Positions 49,431 through 60,594 of a DNA stretch of 64,000 bases are shown here, one piece after another (position 1 is the first letter of the stretch; the number at the start of each line of letters is the position of its first letter). The DNA comes from Paraescarpia echinospica (Eukaryota; Annelida; Polychaeta; Sabellida; Siboglinidae), in the NCBI GenBank assembly GCA_020002185.1, contig CM034543.1:12181453-12245452 (forward strand), in the 5' to 3' direction. The notes below the pieces were generated by a model. It was not told where the DNA came from. It ran no database searches and was given only the letters and a program-made list of their open reading frames with translations. The position numbers were made by a program, and so were the translations under genes.

Positions 49431-52340
49431 AAGCCAACGTTTAAATTGGCAATTATTTTACTACTAGAGATGTAAGTCTTAATCCTGGACCTACTATCAG
49501 GCGCAGTATTCGAGTAGCCACCACTAACGTTCGATCTTTTCGAGACAAAACAGCCTCGCTTACCGATTTATTAACTTCCAAGACAATAGACATCCTTGCA
49601 GTCACTGAGACCTTGCTCAGACCACATGACACAGCTGCATGCAATGCTAACATTTCTCCTTCCAGGTTCACCTTTCGTCATCGCCCACATTCAGTTGGGC
49701 GAGGTGGTGGTGTTGGGTTTCTCGTCTCAAAACAGTTCAAAGTTAATTTGCATTAAAACCCCGATTATTCCAGCTTTGAGGCCATCTGTGCCAAAATTTC
49801 CGATTCATCTTTCTCTGCTTATTTTGTGTGCATTTATCGCCCTCCAGGACACCCTGCCCATTTCGTTGAAGAATTCCAGGATCTACTTGAAAATCTGGCA
49901 ACTATTTATTCAGAATTTTATATACTCTGTGATTTTAATCTTCATCTGGACACACCTTCTTCAACAACAAGTACATTTAATGACATTCTGACATCCTATC
50001 ACATGAAACAACACGTTACCTTCTCAACACACATACATGGCCACTGGCTCGATCTCTTAATCACCCGTTCAGATTGTAACAATATTCAGACACCTACTGC
50101 TTCAGATGGTTTATCAGACCACCACACAATCATTGCTGATCTCTAAGTTCCTAGAATTCCCGTAGAGTCCAAACACAATGTGTTTTACCGACCGATCCAT
50201 AAGATTGACATTGCTGCATTAATGACAGACAACCTTAAATCCGAACTCATCAGTAACCTCAAAGAACATCTGTCAGATCTGTGTCGACAGTACTGTCAAG
50301 TACTCAAAGATTTACTTAATAAACATGCACCCCTGAGATATAAATCTATGTCACAAAAGCCACATGCTCCATGGATGACTCCTGAAATTCTACAATTTAA
50401 AAAGCGCCGGCGCCATCTTGAAAGTGTATGGCGCAAATCACGCTCGCCTTTGGACAGATCACGATATTATAAACAGTGTCACTACTGCAACAGACAATTG
50501 GGCAAAGCTAAATCAGATTATTACACAAACATGGTGTCAAGTAACTCTGATAACCCACGTCAGCGATGGAACTGCATCAACCATATTTTACATAGTACTG
50601 TAAATGTGGACTACCCACAAGTAAATTCTCCATTTGTATTGTTTGAGCCAGCCACAGTTGAAGAAGTGAGGAAAATAATAATGTCCTCCCCAAATAAGTC
50701 ATGCGATCTCGATCCATTACCAACCATACTACTAAAAGCATGTCTTGACTCTTTACTTGGTAAAATAACGAATATCATAAAGTTTTCACTGAGTTCGGGT
50801 AAATTCCCAGATGTTTTTAAACACGCACATATCAATCCTGTTCTCAAGAAGACTTCTCTGTCAAAAGATTATTTCAAAAATTATAGGCCAATTTATAATC
50901 TTAGCTTTATTTCTAAGATACTTGAGAAAGTCGTAGCAAGCCGTCAAAGGTCTCACATCAGCTCAACTTTTTTATTCAGTGTGCTCCAATCAGCACACAA
51001 ACAATTTCATTCTACAGAGACTGCTCTCCTAAAAGTACACAATTATGTTATATTAAACATTGATCAAGGCAAATTAACTGCACTTACCTTGCTTGATCTG
51101 CCTGCCGCCTTTGATGCCATTGATCACAACACTCTTGTCAAACGTTTATCAATGTGGTATGGCATATCTGGCACAGCTCTGACCTGGTTTTCTTCATATC
51201 TAACTAACAGACATCAATGTATAAAGATAGATAATTACTTTTCAACCTCACTCCCCACTTCATGTGGCATTCCCCGTTCTTGGGCCTTTGCTTTTCACTC
51301 TCTACACTACGCCAGTCAGCTCTGTAATCCAAAGTCATAACTTGGATGATCACCTTTATGCAGATGACACACATATCTACATTTCCTTGGCCACACCCGA
51401 TACAAGTCACTCTCTAAACCGACTCAACGATTGTCTCCAAGATGTTTTCTCATGGATGACCGATAGCAAATTAAAGTTAAATGCAGACAAAACTGAATTC
51501 CTCATCATTGGTACTCCAATGCAGCGAAGTAAACTTAATGACTTTTTTCCAACATGAATACTGAGTCAAAATATCACACCAGCAGCATCAGTACGGAATC
51601 TAGGAATTACCTTTGATTGCGACTTCAATTTCAGACAACACATATCCCAAACGTGCCGTTGCTGTTTTTATCATATCCGTGATATTCGCCGACATATGTC
51701 GCTTACTGTCGCTAAGTCTATCGCAACAGCTCTTGTTAGCAGCAGATTAGATTATTGCAATTCTCTCCTACATAATATTGCTATCAAGGATATTGCAAAA
51801 CTACAACGTGCCGAATTTTTTTTAGCAAGGGTAATCACATAATCTCCTCGATTCTCCCGCTCAATGCCACTTCTAAAATCACCGCATTGGCTCTCCGTGC
51901 GATATCGCATTATGTTTAAAATCTGCACAATCACCTACCAAGCCCTTCAATCCAAACAACCTAGTTATTTACACTCAATGCTCACACCAGCTAGACAAGC
52001 CGGACAACTTCGGTCGTCTAGTTCGAAGTTGCTATCTGTTCCTAGAGTTAAGACAAAGGCTGGGACTCGAGCTTTTTTCAGTTGCCGCGCCGACTATATG
52101 GAATTCGCTTCCCATTAATGTTAAATCAGCAGAACACATTGCTACATTTCGTCGTCACCTCAAACCCTATCTTTTCAATATCGCGTATTCTTCCTAGCAC
52201 ATCCATCCATTTGTTGACGACTTTCGCCTATCACACGAGTACGAGAATGCTTAATCCTATGGTTTTGGTGCGCCACTGAGCTCGGATTGTCTGAGGATAT
52301 TGGCGCGTAAGAAGTTATTTATTATTATTGCATTGACGAT
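49430..52340 (+). pseudogene. L2/CR1-like LINE, nearly full length, decayed
   Basis: Order along the plus strand: RDVSLNPGPT, then an endonuclease start (NVRSFRDK, DILAVTET), endonuclease core (ILCDFNLHLD, HGHWLDLLITRSDC, DGLSDHHTI), the linker, and RT with SSPNKSCDLDPLPTILL, LLDLPAAFDAIDHNTL, then after a shift near 51,280 [11 protein letters not shown]. The C-terminal part runs to about 52,120 (SPHWLSVRYRIMFKI). It ends in a (TTA)n tail near 52,330. Stops at about 50,144 and other breaks inactivate it. Most catalytic motifs are present, so it is a fairly young copy. Same family as 28,986-29,663. Confidence 0.88.
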
Positions 52341-52701
52341 TACCCGAAATATGGAGTTTAAACGTCAGTAGTAGTAGAGGGTTTTTCGATACGTAATCCG
52401 GAGTGTGCATGTGGTCCCATGGCTAAATTCTAAGATGGCGGCTGTTTTATGATGACGTAGATCCTTTTCCATGGTGCACTTCCTTTCACCTGACCCTCCT
52501 GATCCTCTCCTAGCGGTAAGAAGTGGACCTAACCTTCTCCTAGCGGTATATCTAGTGTATAGATGTGGAAATAGTATCATCATCATATGACGAAACCAAT
52601 AATAAACCAAAAAACATACCATCAAAGTAGCAAACGTTTTTTATTGATTCATCATCATCATAAGAAAATCCCTCGTCTTTATCCACTGTGCAACATGTCC
52701 A

Positions 52702-53953
52702 TTACGCTTCGTCATCCCCGGTGTCGATTGGCTCCGGGGAATCTTCATCATACCATGGTGACGGTGGTGAAACACGTGGTCGCGTTGCTAGAAGTTCCTG
52801 GTGGACTTGATAGAAGTACCATTCCTTTTCATTCTGTATCTCTTCTTCTCTGAAAGGTATATATCAAAACTTTGAAAACTTTATAAAACTTAAAAAACTA
52901 TAGGAATGAGACGTTAATTGTTACACAGACATTGATCCATTTCGTCTCTGTCATAGTGCTATAACGAGACACAGCGTTGCTAGGCAACCTAGGTAGTTTG
53001 TTGGCATGGTTAGAGGAAGTCACCAGTTAAAGGATGTATGTCCCGGATTCAGTTATCTATTTTACCATAATACATTTGGAAACAAAGTATCCGTCATAAG
53101 ACGCCTCGTTAAATGAAAACAGGAAGATACGTAGTAAAAATAGACGACTGTTCCGGGATACGAAACTAATTATCCGTCACAAGACGCCTCATTAAAACAA
53201 AACATGAAGAGGCGTATGACTGTTCCGGGACGGGAAACTAATTATCCGTCACAAGACGTTTCGTTAACACAGTGCTATAATCAGACACAGCGTTGCTAGG
53301 CAACCGAGCTATTGTAGGAGCATGGGCAGATGAAGGGAAGTGTACACAATCAATCTAGAACGAGAGAGAGAAGTAGGCCATCTACACTACTGTGAGAGAG
53401 AGAGGAGACATGAAACGATAACTTAACAAGGGAGAGGTATGTAAAACTTTGAAAACTATATAAAACTTTTGAAAACTATACGAATGAGACATTAATTAAA
53501 CAGTCATTCATTCATTTCGTCACTGTCATAGTTGCTATAATAATTTGAACGCTTACGTCAACACGACGTCCTCCTCTTCTTCCTCCTCTTTCTCCTCTTC
53601 CTCTTTCTTCTCTTCCTCTTTATCTTCCTCTTCATTATCTTCTTTGTTTTCTTTATCGCTAAAAAGATGATACAGACAACTGTTAGATGTATATAATAAT
53701 AATACAGGTAATCATTAAAAAGATTATATAGACAACTGTTAAATGTATATATATATATATATTAATAATACAGGTAGGTTATGTGAAGAACTTCTAAGAA
53801 CTCTGTGTAATTACTCGAATGAAGTAAATATCTAGTCGTTAAAACGGATGACATCAAGTAAATAATAATAATAAATACTCACATTTGTTTCTGTATACAT
53901 TCTTTGAGTAACTCATCCCAAGGTATGGGAGGGTACTTCTTAAACTCAGCCAT
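52702..53953 (-). CDS. Three-exon acidic left-end protein (element 2), function unknown
   Basis: Minus strand: exon 1 53,953-53,883 (MAEFKKYPPIPWDELLKE...), exon 2 53,658-53,557 (almost entirely Glu/Lys/Asp), exon 3 52,849-52,702 (EEEIQNEKEWYFYQVHQELL ... DTGDDEA stop). Donors are GTGAGT and GTAAGC, acceptors TTTTTAG and CCTTTCAG. All three junctions fall in phase 2 and agree, giving 106 aa without interruption. No known domain; a very acidic middle suggests a regulatory or DNA-mimic/chaperone role, which is speculation. It occupies the same place and strand as the spliced gene of element 1. Confidence 0.75.
52865..53530. repeat. Left-end direct repeats, ~575-bp period (element 2)
   Basis: 'gaaaactttataaaactt' with 'aatgagacgttaatt', 'catttcgtctctgtcatag' at 52,875-52,960 recurs at 53,450-53,535. 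'gacacagcgttgctaggcaa' occurs at 52,970 and 53,285. In between, 'aattatccgtcacaagacg' occurs at 53,168 and 53,228. These overlap the introns of the minus-strand gene. Confidence 0.8.
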
Positions 53954-54044
53954 CTTCGTTGTTGTTATGTTTATGAATAAAGTGAAAGTGAACACAAGAA
54001 TGAGATCTTGAAAACAGTAATCTATTTTTGACTATGTGATTTCC

Positions 54045-54380
54045 TATTTTTAACGAGGCGTCTTGTGACGGATAATTAGTTTCCCGTCTCGGATCAGTCG
54101 TCTAATTTTACTACGTCTCTTCCTGTCTTAACGAGGCGTCTGTTTACAGTTATAGGATGTATATCCCGGATTCAATCATCTATATTTACCATGCGACTTC
54201 GAGACTCCACGCGATATGTTTTGTCTTCACTATACACCTGGAACTACCTCGTTAAAATCAGGAAGACATGCCGTAAAAATAGTTGACTGCATCCTGCACA
54301 TCTCATTAAAACAGGAACACTGATTCCGAAACATCTCATTAAAACAGGAAGACGCGTCCTAAAGATAGATGACTGCATCC
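54045..54380. repeat. Inverted copies of the left-end repeat
   Basis: 'gaggcgtcttgtgacggata' followed by 'attagtttcccgtc' near 54,055 is the reverse complement of 53,160-53,245. Related 'cattaaaacaggaaga' words recur to 54,350. Together with the direct copies this makes a repeat-rich control region between the divergent genes. Confidence 0.75.
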
Positions 54381-54457
54381 GGGAAACTGTGTTATCGTTA
54401 ACGTCCACTTACAGTCACGAGTTCGATGACTGGACTCTTTTCTTTGTTTTCTTTGCG

Positions 54458-54465
54458 TATATAAG
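54458..54465 (+). promoter_or_regulatory. TATA box of the RPA-like gene (element 2)
   Basis: TATATAAG, 97 bases before the ATG at 54,562. The spacing allows a short 5' UTR. Element 1 has the same octamer in its corresponding intergenic region. Confidence 0.65.
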
Positions 54466-54561
54466 CCTAGCCTAAACCGAATAAGGCATAACACTCTCTC
54501 TGTCTCCATCGTTCGAACAGCTTCAAGTATTCCTCGTGATTTATCGTGAGACATCGACAAG

Positions 54562-55026
54562 ATGGCGACTTCTAAGTCCGATTCGATCGAGCTGACAGCC
54601 CTCGATGAAGTAAGTGACGGTTTTTATCCATTTTATCGTCCACTGAATATTATAGCATGCGCTCTGACTCAGAAATATGTATGTTATCCATCGTGTCGTA
54701 TCTGTACCCGCAAAATCCTAATCGAAACGAAAGGACAGCACACCGTCGAGGCATGCCCGGTTCACGCACGACAGAAGGGAGGGCTTGTATATAGATATAG
54801 CACTGGGATACTGTTGAGTGACCGGAAAGGCGCTGAACTGTGGGTCACGGCTTTTGATGCCGTAGTCCAGCGGGCTCTAGGCGTGTCGGCTAATTATTAC
54901 ATGTCACTGAAAACAGACGAAGACCGTCAACGGGTATTGAGCGTCTTGTACGGTAAACAGGCTAGGGTGACTATCAGGAAGTCATCAAATGGAGGTTACG
55001 TGAACTATTCCGTGCCAGCACTGGAA
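54562..55026 (+). CDS. RPA1-like ssDNA-binding protein, first exon (element 2)
   Basis: MATSKSDSIELTAL start, then YVCYPSCRICTRKIL ... CPVHARQ, followed by YRYSTGILLSDRKGAELWVTAFD and QRALG. This matches the zinc-bearing OB-fold of the replication factor A1 C-terminal domain (YP.C..C...., then L.L.D..G..WVT.F). It probably coats single-stranded DNA during protein-primed replication. The exon likely ends at GTGATT (55,027), with the intron to TTGTAG at 55,098, at the position aligned with the element 1 intron. Unspliced, the frame stops at 55,041, so a short form is possible. Confidence 0.7.
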
Positions 55027-55098
55027 GTGATTCAACAGTAACTCCAGCAAGGTGTTTTGTCACCGGAAATAATCATGATGTAATTTCTTATGTTGTAG

Positions 55099-56610
55099 TC
55101 GTCGTTTCAAAATCTGTCTACCCACATGGACAATACACAGGAAGAGAAAGGTATATCCTCACCACCAGTCGAAGGATCCCAAACGATGAAACGACATCTG
55201 AGCTATTCAGATATCACCGATGACGAGGCAAGTGTCATTTTCTGTAGGTCGTGTAGATGATCTAGTGACGACGATGATGATGATGATGATGATGATCTTT
55301 TTGTCGACTGTAGTAGTAGTAGTAGTTTACAGGAGACTATAGCCAAGATCGATGTCATTCAAAAGCGAACGGAGGAAATGATAGACGACGATGTATTTAT
55401 AGCGACTATCTCCAACGCCTGCGTGCTCTATGCATCCAAGACACTGCATCATCATTACAAAGACATTGACAAGTCACTGTTCGTCCTGGATGACAGCAAA
55501 ATCCTGAATTGTTTGAATGAGGTACTGTTCGAGATCACGTACACTTCGGATACAGTGGAGTGGGACGAGTATACCATTCCACGAGTGAAATAGAGTCTGC
55601 GTCCGCAACGTATTTCCTTGTCGGATGAACCGAAGGACCCGTTTGCGACGTCGGTTACAGCTACTCACAAAAAAGAAGAAGAGCTGATGGAGGTTATGAA
55701 GGACTTGGAGCTGTTCATCGCAACTGCAGCCAACGCATGTATTCGTCGCGTAGTCAACAGAATGTGCCGTACCTTCGAAGACGAAGAAGATTACAAAGTC
55801 ACATCTACCTAGATCCTCGACGCTTTGAAGTGGACAGTGAGTCATATGAGTTACAAAACGGATTTTCCGGGGTGGGCACTTGATACTGTTCCACGTGTCG
55901 AAGCCATCCTGCGTAGTCTTGGGTTAACACTGTTTTCGTGAACATGTCGAGAACTAAAACTGTCACGTGTATTCATCATCATTAATGCTTTTTCGTCTTA
56001 TTGTGCCTAACAGGATGATGATGATGGTCTTGCAGGTGAATTAAGACGCATACGACACGTCTATACGAACAACGACGACGATGACGACGACGCGGACATT
56101 ACGTGGGCACCCAAGAAGAAGGTCCCGTGTCGTGCCCGTGTCGAGTTTCCTTTACGACGTCGTCTCCTCGCAGTATTACACGAGCGTCGCCATGCGTCAC
56201 CAACGTTTGACATGTGATCATGTCACCGCGTCACCATCTGATGACATCCCCTTACATATGAAATGTGAGGACGGCAACGACGACGTCACAACGCCATCAG
56301 AATACGAAAGCCTCCAGAAGGATACTTCCACTTCGATTTGTCTCCTCATGAACATATGATCTGGTCGAGTTTTTTGGACTGCATGTCTTTGGGGTATGGA
56401 GAGCCGTTTGACTCCATGGTTTCCTTAGAGAGAGACATAGCACGGTTATCAAATGTGCTATGCTCACCATCACCACGTACACTGAAAGACACGGTACGTC
56501 ATTGCTGCAATGAGATAGCAAGAAATATTATTCGCGATGAACACATTGAAGCCGTGACCTCTACTCTCCGTAGAGAACTATTTAGCCATGTTCATTTTGA
56601 TACTATGTAG
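55099..56610 (+). pseudogene. Probable further exons of the RPA-like gene, with stops
   Basis: Blocks in one frame: 55,099-55,227, then a GCAAGT donor and acceptor TTTACAG at 55,332; 55,333 on, with two tandem ~75-aa modules (VFIATISNACV ... EYTIPRVK, and LFIATAANACI ... LDTVPRVEAIL) interrupted by TAG at 55,591 and 55,810; a segment after CTAACAG at 56,013 (acidic, then basic); and 56,338-56,610 ending FDTM. The modules look like an internal duplication. No family recognised. Element 1 exon 2 (33,744-34,547) occupies the same place. Exon ends are only partly resolved. Confidence 0.5.
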
Positions 56611-56671
56611 TGACAAAGAGGAAAGGCGCCCCTCCTACTATGGTTGGGGTTAGAGGCGCCTCTAATTGTCA
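56611..56671 (+). promoter_or_regulatory. 3' hairpin element, copy 1 (element 2)
   Basis: Starts at the base after the stop of the 55-56.6 kb gene. TGACAA at the start pairs with TTGTCA at the end, AGAGG with CCTCT, and CCCC with GGGG around a 13-base loop. It contains the 16-bp palindrome TTAGAGGCGCCTCTAA. A related sequence lies after the polymerase stop (60,289-60,349). It is probably a transcript 3'-end or stability signal. Confidence 0.6.
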
Positions 56672-56824
56672 TATTAGTTGCATAGTAGTAGTAGTAGTAG
56701 TTTTCGATTTTGAATAGTGTAATCGATAGTATCATAGAAAATAGAAGGTAGATGTAATACCCTTCTCGGTCGTCCGTTGTTCTTTCGTACCGAAGAGTGA
56801 CTTTGCGGTATACAGTCAGTGTCC

Positions 56825-56831
56825 TATATAG
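56825..56831 (+). promoter_or_regulatory. Possible TATA box of the polymerase gene (element 2)
   Basis: TATATAG about 100 bases before the ATG at 56,929. A second AT-rich run (acatatatag) lies at 56,868. Weak evidence. Confidence 0.35.
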
Positions 56832-56928
56832 CACGCACGCATGAACGCACGCACGCATACATGTACATATATAGCAATAAACAACGTTTACACGACGTCG
56901 CATAGTGTCTGGTATATACAATTAGGCA

Positions 56929-59900
56929 ATGATCCTTAATCCTTCAGTTGTAGGTGTATACAGCGTCATGAAGAAGCACGTTTGTCGACAATGCGGTATC
57001 GTCAGCAATACATACGACGACTTACAACGTCACATTAATCAAAATCATTCATCGCCGTCGGTTCACTCACCAGGAGTCGACGACGATCATGCCTACAACA
57101 AAGCACCGTCGCGAGTGGCGCCATCTGCTGAATACAAAAGAACCAACCCCCACCGATGTCACGTATGTTCAAAATACTTCGCGAGACGATATACCTTGTT
57201 ACGACACATGAAGAAGTCATGTGGTAGGGTACCCGTACAAAAAAACGATACCCACCGCTGTAAGACTTGCGCACGTGAATTCGCAAGACGTGACCACTTG
57301 ATACAACATATCAAGGTATGTAGCAGACGAGAAGTGAGGAGGAGGAAGGCACCCAAGCGAGCGAGACGCGAAGAGCGACCACGCGAAAGACACGACGACG
57401 ACGACTCCGACGACGCCGATCCCATACGTCCTCCCCCACGACTCCCCTTGGTCGAAGATCTGTCCAGGGACCTGCGAGATGTCGTTCGAGACCACTGGTC
57501 GACCATCAGAAGTCACGTGAGTAGAGGACCCATTCAATCCGTGTACTATAACAGGGTGACAAAAGCGGACACGGCTATTGTAGAACCGTCATTGAAGATC
57601 ATGTTTCGTGAACAGACACACGCCTTTAAGATTAATCTTAGTTATGGTTTTGTATTGAGGAACAAGATCACCAATATATTCGTATACTATCATTCGTCAT
57701 GCAACTGTTGCGGACGTTACCTCGATGAACCGTGTCTTATCACCAACGCCGAAGACTTTGATGGATTTCTGGAGCGTATCCGAGAAACAGACGTTTTGCA
57801 GTGGGCGATCAATCAACGTCCGAACAGTCAATGGGTATGCGAGGTGGTGACGAACGTCACCTTCTTCGTCAACCACATGGTAGACCATCCGATAGGATGC
57901 CCGGACATCGGTCTTTCGAAGTACGTCAAGAACAATTGTGCCGTCATCGGACTGGAAAGAGAAGGCAACAACAACAAGAAGTACACCGACAATCTGTGTC
58001 TCTTCCGTTGTCTGGCTCTGCATCGCGGATGTGACCCGCGATACCTGGAGCGCATTGTGAGGGTACTCTACGAGAAGTACGATCGAGACGGAGTGTCTAT
58101 GAAAGACTTTGATGGAGTGACGATGGACGACCTCTATTGTGTCGAGATCACCTTTGAGATCAACTTGTACGTCTACACCCTCATCGAACCGACGGAAGAA
58201 GACGGAAAGTCGACTGCCGAGCTCGTGCGTCGTTCATTGTGTAACTATTCCGACACCTTGTACGTTAATCTCTACGAGACAAACTTTTCCTATATACAAG
58301 ACGTGAATATGTACTGTCACTCTTATCGTTGCAGGAATTGTGGTGACCCGTTATGGAAAGACGCGTACCATCTAGAGAGCCACGAGCGCACATGTAAGGG
58401 AGGCGTGCAAATGATCTATCCCGGTGGTGTCTACCGTCCGTCACCTACAGTCTTCCAGCGTTTGGACGACGAAAATATTCGTGTTCTCGAGTGCTTGCGC
58501 TACTACCTCTATCGCGGTACCTTCGACTTCGAGTCCTGGATCGATACGTCACACCTTCCATCAGACAGCGACAAGGTCCATTGGGTGTCTCGTCACGTAC
58601 CATTGAGTATGTCACTGGCGAGTAACGTACCTGGATTCGAAGAAGTACGAAATCTTATCACCAATGGCGATAGCAACAAGTTGGTGTCCGACATGATGTC
58701 CATCCTTCAGTCTATGAGCTATGCTGCCTACGAAGCCATGATAGACGATTACGAGAGCGTACTTCAATAACTCGCGGTCGCGGTCGCGACCTGGGACGAG
58801 TACGAGGCGGCGGCGGCGGTGGCGGACAACGAGTCTCAGCGACAACCGACCAATCCCTACAAGACACTCATGGGTCAATTGTACGGTTGGTTTTATCAGT
58901 TGCCCGTCATCGGATTCAACTCAGGAAGGTACGATCTGAACGTCGTCAAACAGTTCCTGGTACCCTACTTCCTGTCCACGACGAAAGACAGAGTGGAGGA
59001 TGAGAAGGAGGAAGGGGAAGAGGAGGAGGAGGATGGTGGAGACTTTCACGTGATCAAACGTGGCAACACGTTTATGTGTCTATCGACGGATAACCTGAAA
59101 TTCCTCGATATGACTCATTATATCGCCCCGGGATTCTCGTATGATAAGTACCTGAAAGCGTAAGGTTGCGAGGTTACGAAAGGTCATTTCCCGTACGAAT
59201 ACATGGACAGATTGGAGAGACTCGATGACTACGCTCTCTCTCCCAAAGAGGCCTTCTTCAGTCGACTGAAGAACGAAGGTATATCCGACGAGGACTATAC
59301 CCGTTGTTAAGAGGTGTGGCGAGACAACGACATGAAGACGTTGCGGGACTTTCTCGTCTGGTACAACAAAAGGGACGTCGTACCCTTCCCGGAGGCCATC
59401 GCCAAACAGTTTGCCTTCTACCGACAACGCGGTCTCGACATGTTCAAACAAGCCATCAGTATACCCGGTTTGACCTTGATGCACCTGTTGAACTACATGC
59501 AGGATAAGATCTTCTTTACTCTGTTGAACGAAACGAACAAGGATGTCCATCAACTGGTCAGAGATAACATCGTCGGAGGGCCTTCACTCATCTTCACCAG
59601 ACATCACGAGAAAGGGGTCACGAAGATACGTCGGAACGACTATGGTAATGCGGCTCGAACGTGTCAGTCCATTGTCCGTTACGATGCAAACGCATTGTAT
59701 CTATGGACTCTATCGCAAGACAAGCCGACGGGATGGTACACGCGACGACGGGAAGAGAAGGTCTTCCGACCCGAACCGGCACAGCCCACCGGACAGACGG
59801 CCGCCGAGTGGTTGACGTGGGAGTCCGAAAGCACGGGACGCGTCTTACGTCACCAGTCCATCGGACGAGAGAAGGGCATAGGTAAACTCTTGGTGGACGG

Positions 59901-60291
59901 TTGGTGCAGCGAAACAAAGACGGCCTATCAGTTTCAGGGATGCTTCTATCACGAATGTCCGTTCACCGGTCGTGAGGTCAACGATCTCGACGGGAAACCC
60001 ATGACTCAACTCCTCGCCGAAACTCGAAAGAACACGGCCTACCTACGTCACTTTGTCAGGGTCAACAAGCAGGCTTTCCTGGACGTGCTCACCAATAGAC
60101 GGAGCGGAAGCGGAAAGAACCGCGGGTTCCGGGTGAATCACTCGTCCGTGTTGACGTACATGTAGGAACGCGCGGCTTTGACCTACTTCTACGCCAAGCG
60201 CGTGGTCCACGAGGACGGAGTCACAAAGGGACCGGTGGACGTGTCATATAACGATCGAATGCCGTGTAAGTCTACGCCGAAACACCGCTGA
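56929..60291 (+). pseudogene. Protein-primed family B DNA polymerase, element 2 (palm deleted)
   Basis: One continuous frame with in-frame stops at 58,768, 59,161, 59,308 and 60,163 and no frameshift. Three C2H2-type fingers lead (CRQCGIVSNTYDDLQRHI; CHVCSKYFARRYTLLRH; CKTCAREFARRDHL). They are followed by a basic/acidic linker, exonuclease motifs TFDFESWID and GFNSGRYDLNVV, and the TPR-type region. Motif A is intact (RYDANALYLW). After LRHFVR (about 60,060) the protein jumps to VNKQAFLDVL, which aligns with the far C-terminus of element 1. About 1.1 kb holding motifs B and C is missing, in frame. It is catalytically dead on this ground alone. Confidence 0.92.
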
Positions 60292-60349
60292 TACAAAGAG
60301 GAAATGCGCCCCTAACTTAGTTGGGGTTAGTGGCGCCTCTTAGCTGTCA
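60289..60349 (+). promoter_or_regulatory. 3' hairpin element, copy 2 (element 2)
   Basis: Begins with the stop codon of the polymerase gene. Shares 'acaaagaggaaa', 'gcgcccct', 'gttggggttag' and 'ggcgcctct' with 56,611-56,671. Stems AGAGG/CCTCT and CCCC/GGGG are kept while loop bases differ, as expected for a structural RNA element. Confidence 0.6.
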
Positions 60350-60427
60350 CGTGGTTAGTAGGCAGACAGTAGACAAAAAGAAATGTTACTTAGACAGATA
60401 TCACGCAATCGATCATCATAGAACACC

Positions 60428-60583
60428 ATGTCACGGACACGAGTGGTCGTAGGAGTATCGTTAGTAGGAATAATCGGAGTTTACCTGTACGTCATATACG
60501 TCTTGTTGTACGTTCCCCTTCGTACTTCGTGCGGTGGAGGTATCGTCGTATCTAACGTCACAGGGAACGCGACCACCTACTAG
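60428..60583 (+). CDS. Small single-pass membrane protein (element 2)
   Basis: A 51-aa ORF: MSRTRVVVG, then a hydrophobic segment of about 28 residues (VSLVGIIGVYLYVIYVLLYV), then a short Cys/Gly/Thr tail. It lies 12 bases before the ATPase ATG. No counterpart was seen before the element 1 ATPase, where the NADAR gene sits instead. Similar small membrane ORFs are common in Polintons. Function unknown. Confidence 0.5.
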   Translation: MSRTRVVVGVSLVGIIGVYLYVIYVLLYVPLRTSCGGGIVVSNVTGNATTY

Positions 60584-60594
60584 AAGACGCGGCG

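Noticed and set aside
55228..55247. A 20-base intron from GCAAGT to TTCTGTAG
   Set aside because: Too short for splicing. The acceptor at 55,332 keeps the frame and gives a plausible 105-base intron.
35895..60291. Stop-codon reassignment or readthrough, because both polymerases keep the same frame across several in-frame stops
   Set aside because: Stops in element 1 are TGA, TAG and TAA. They fall at positions where the other element has different residue types, and frameshifts and active-site losses co-occur. Random decay explains this better; host exons use normal stops.
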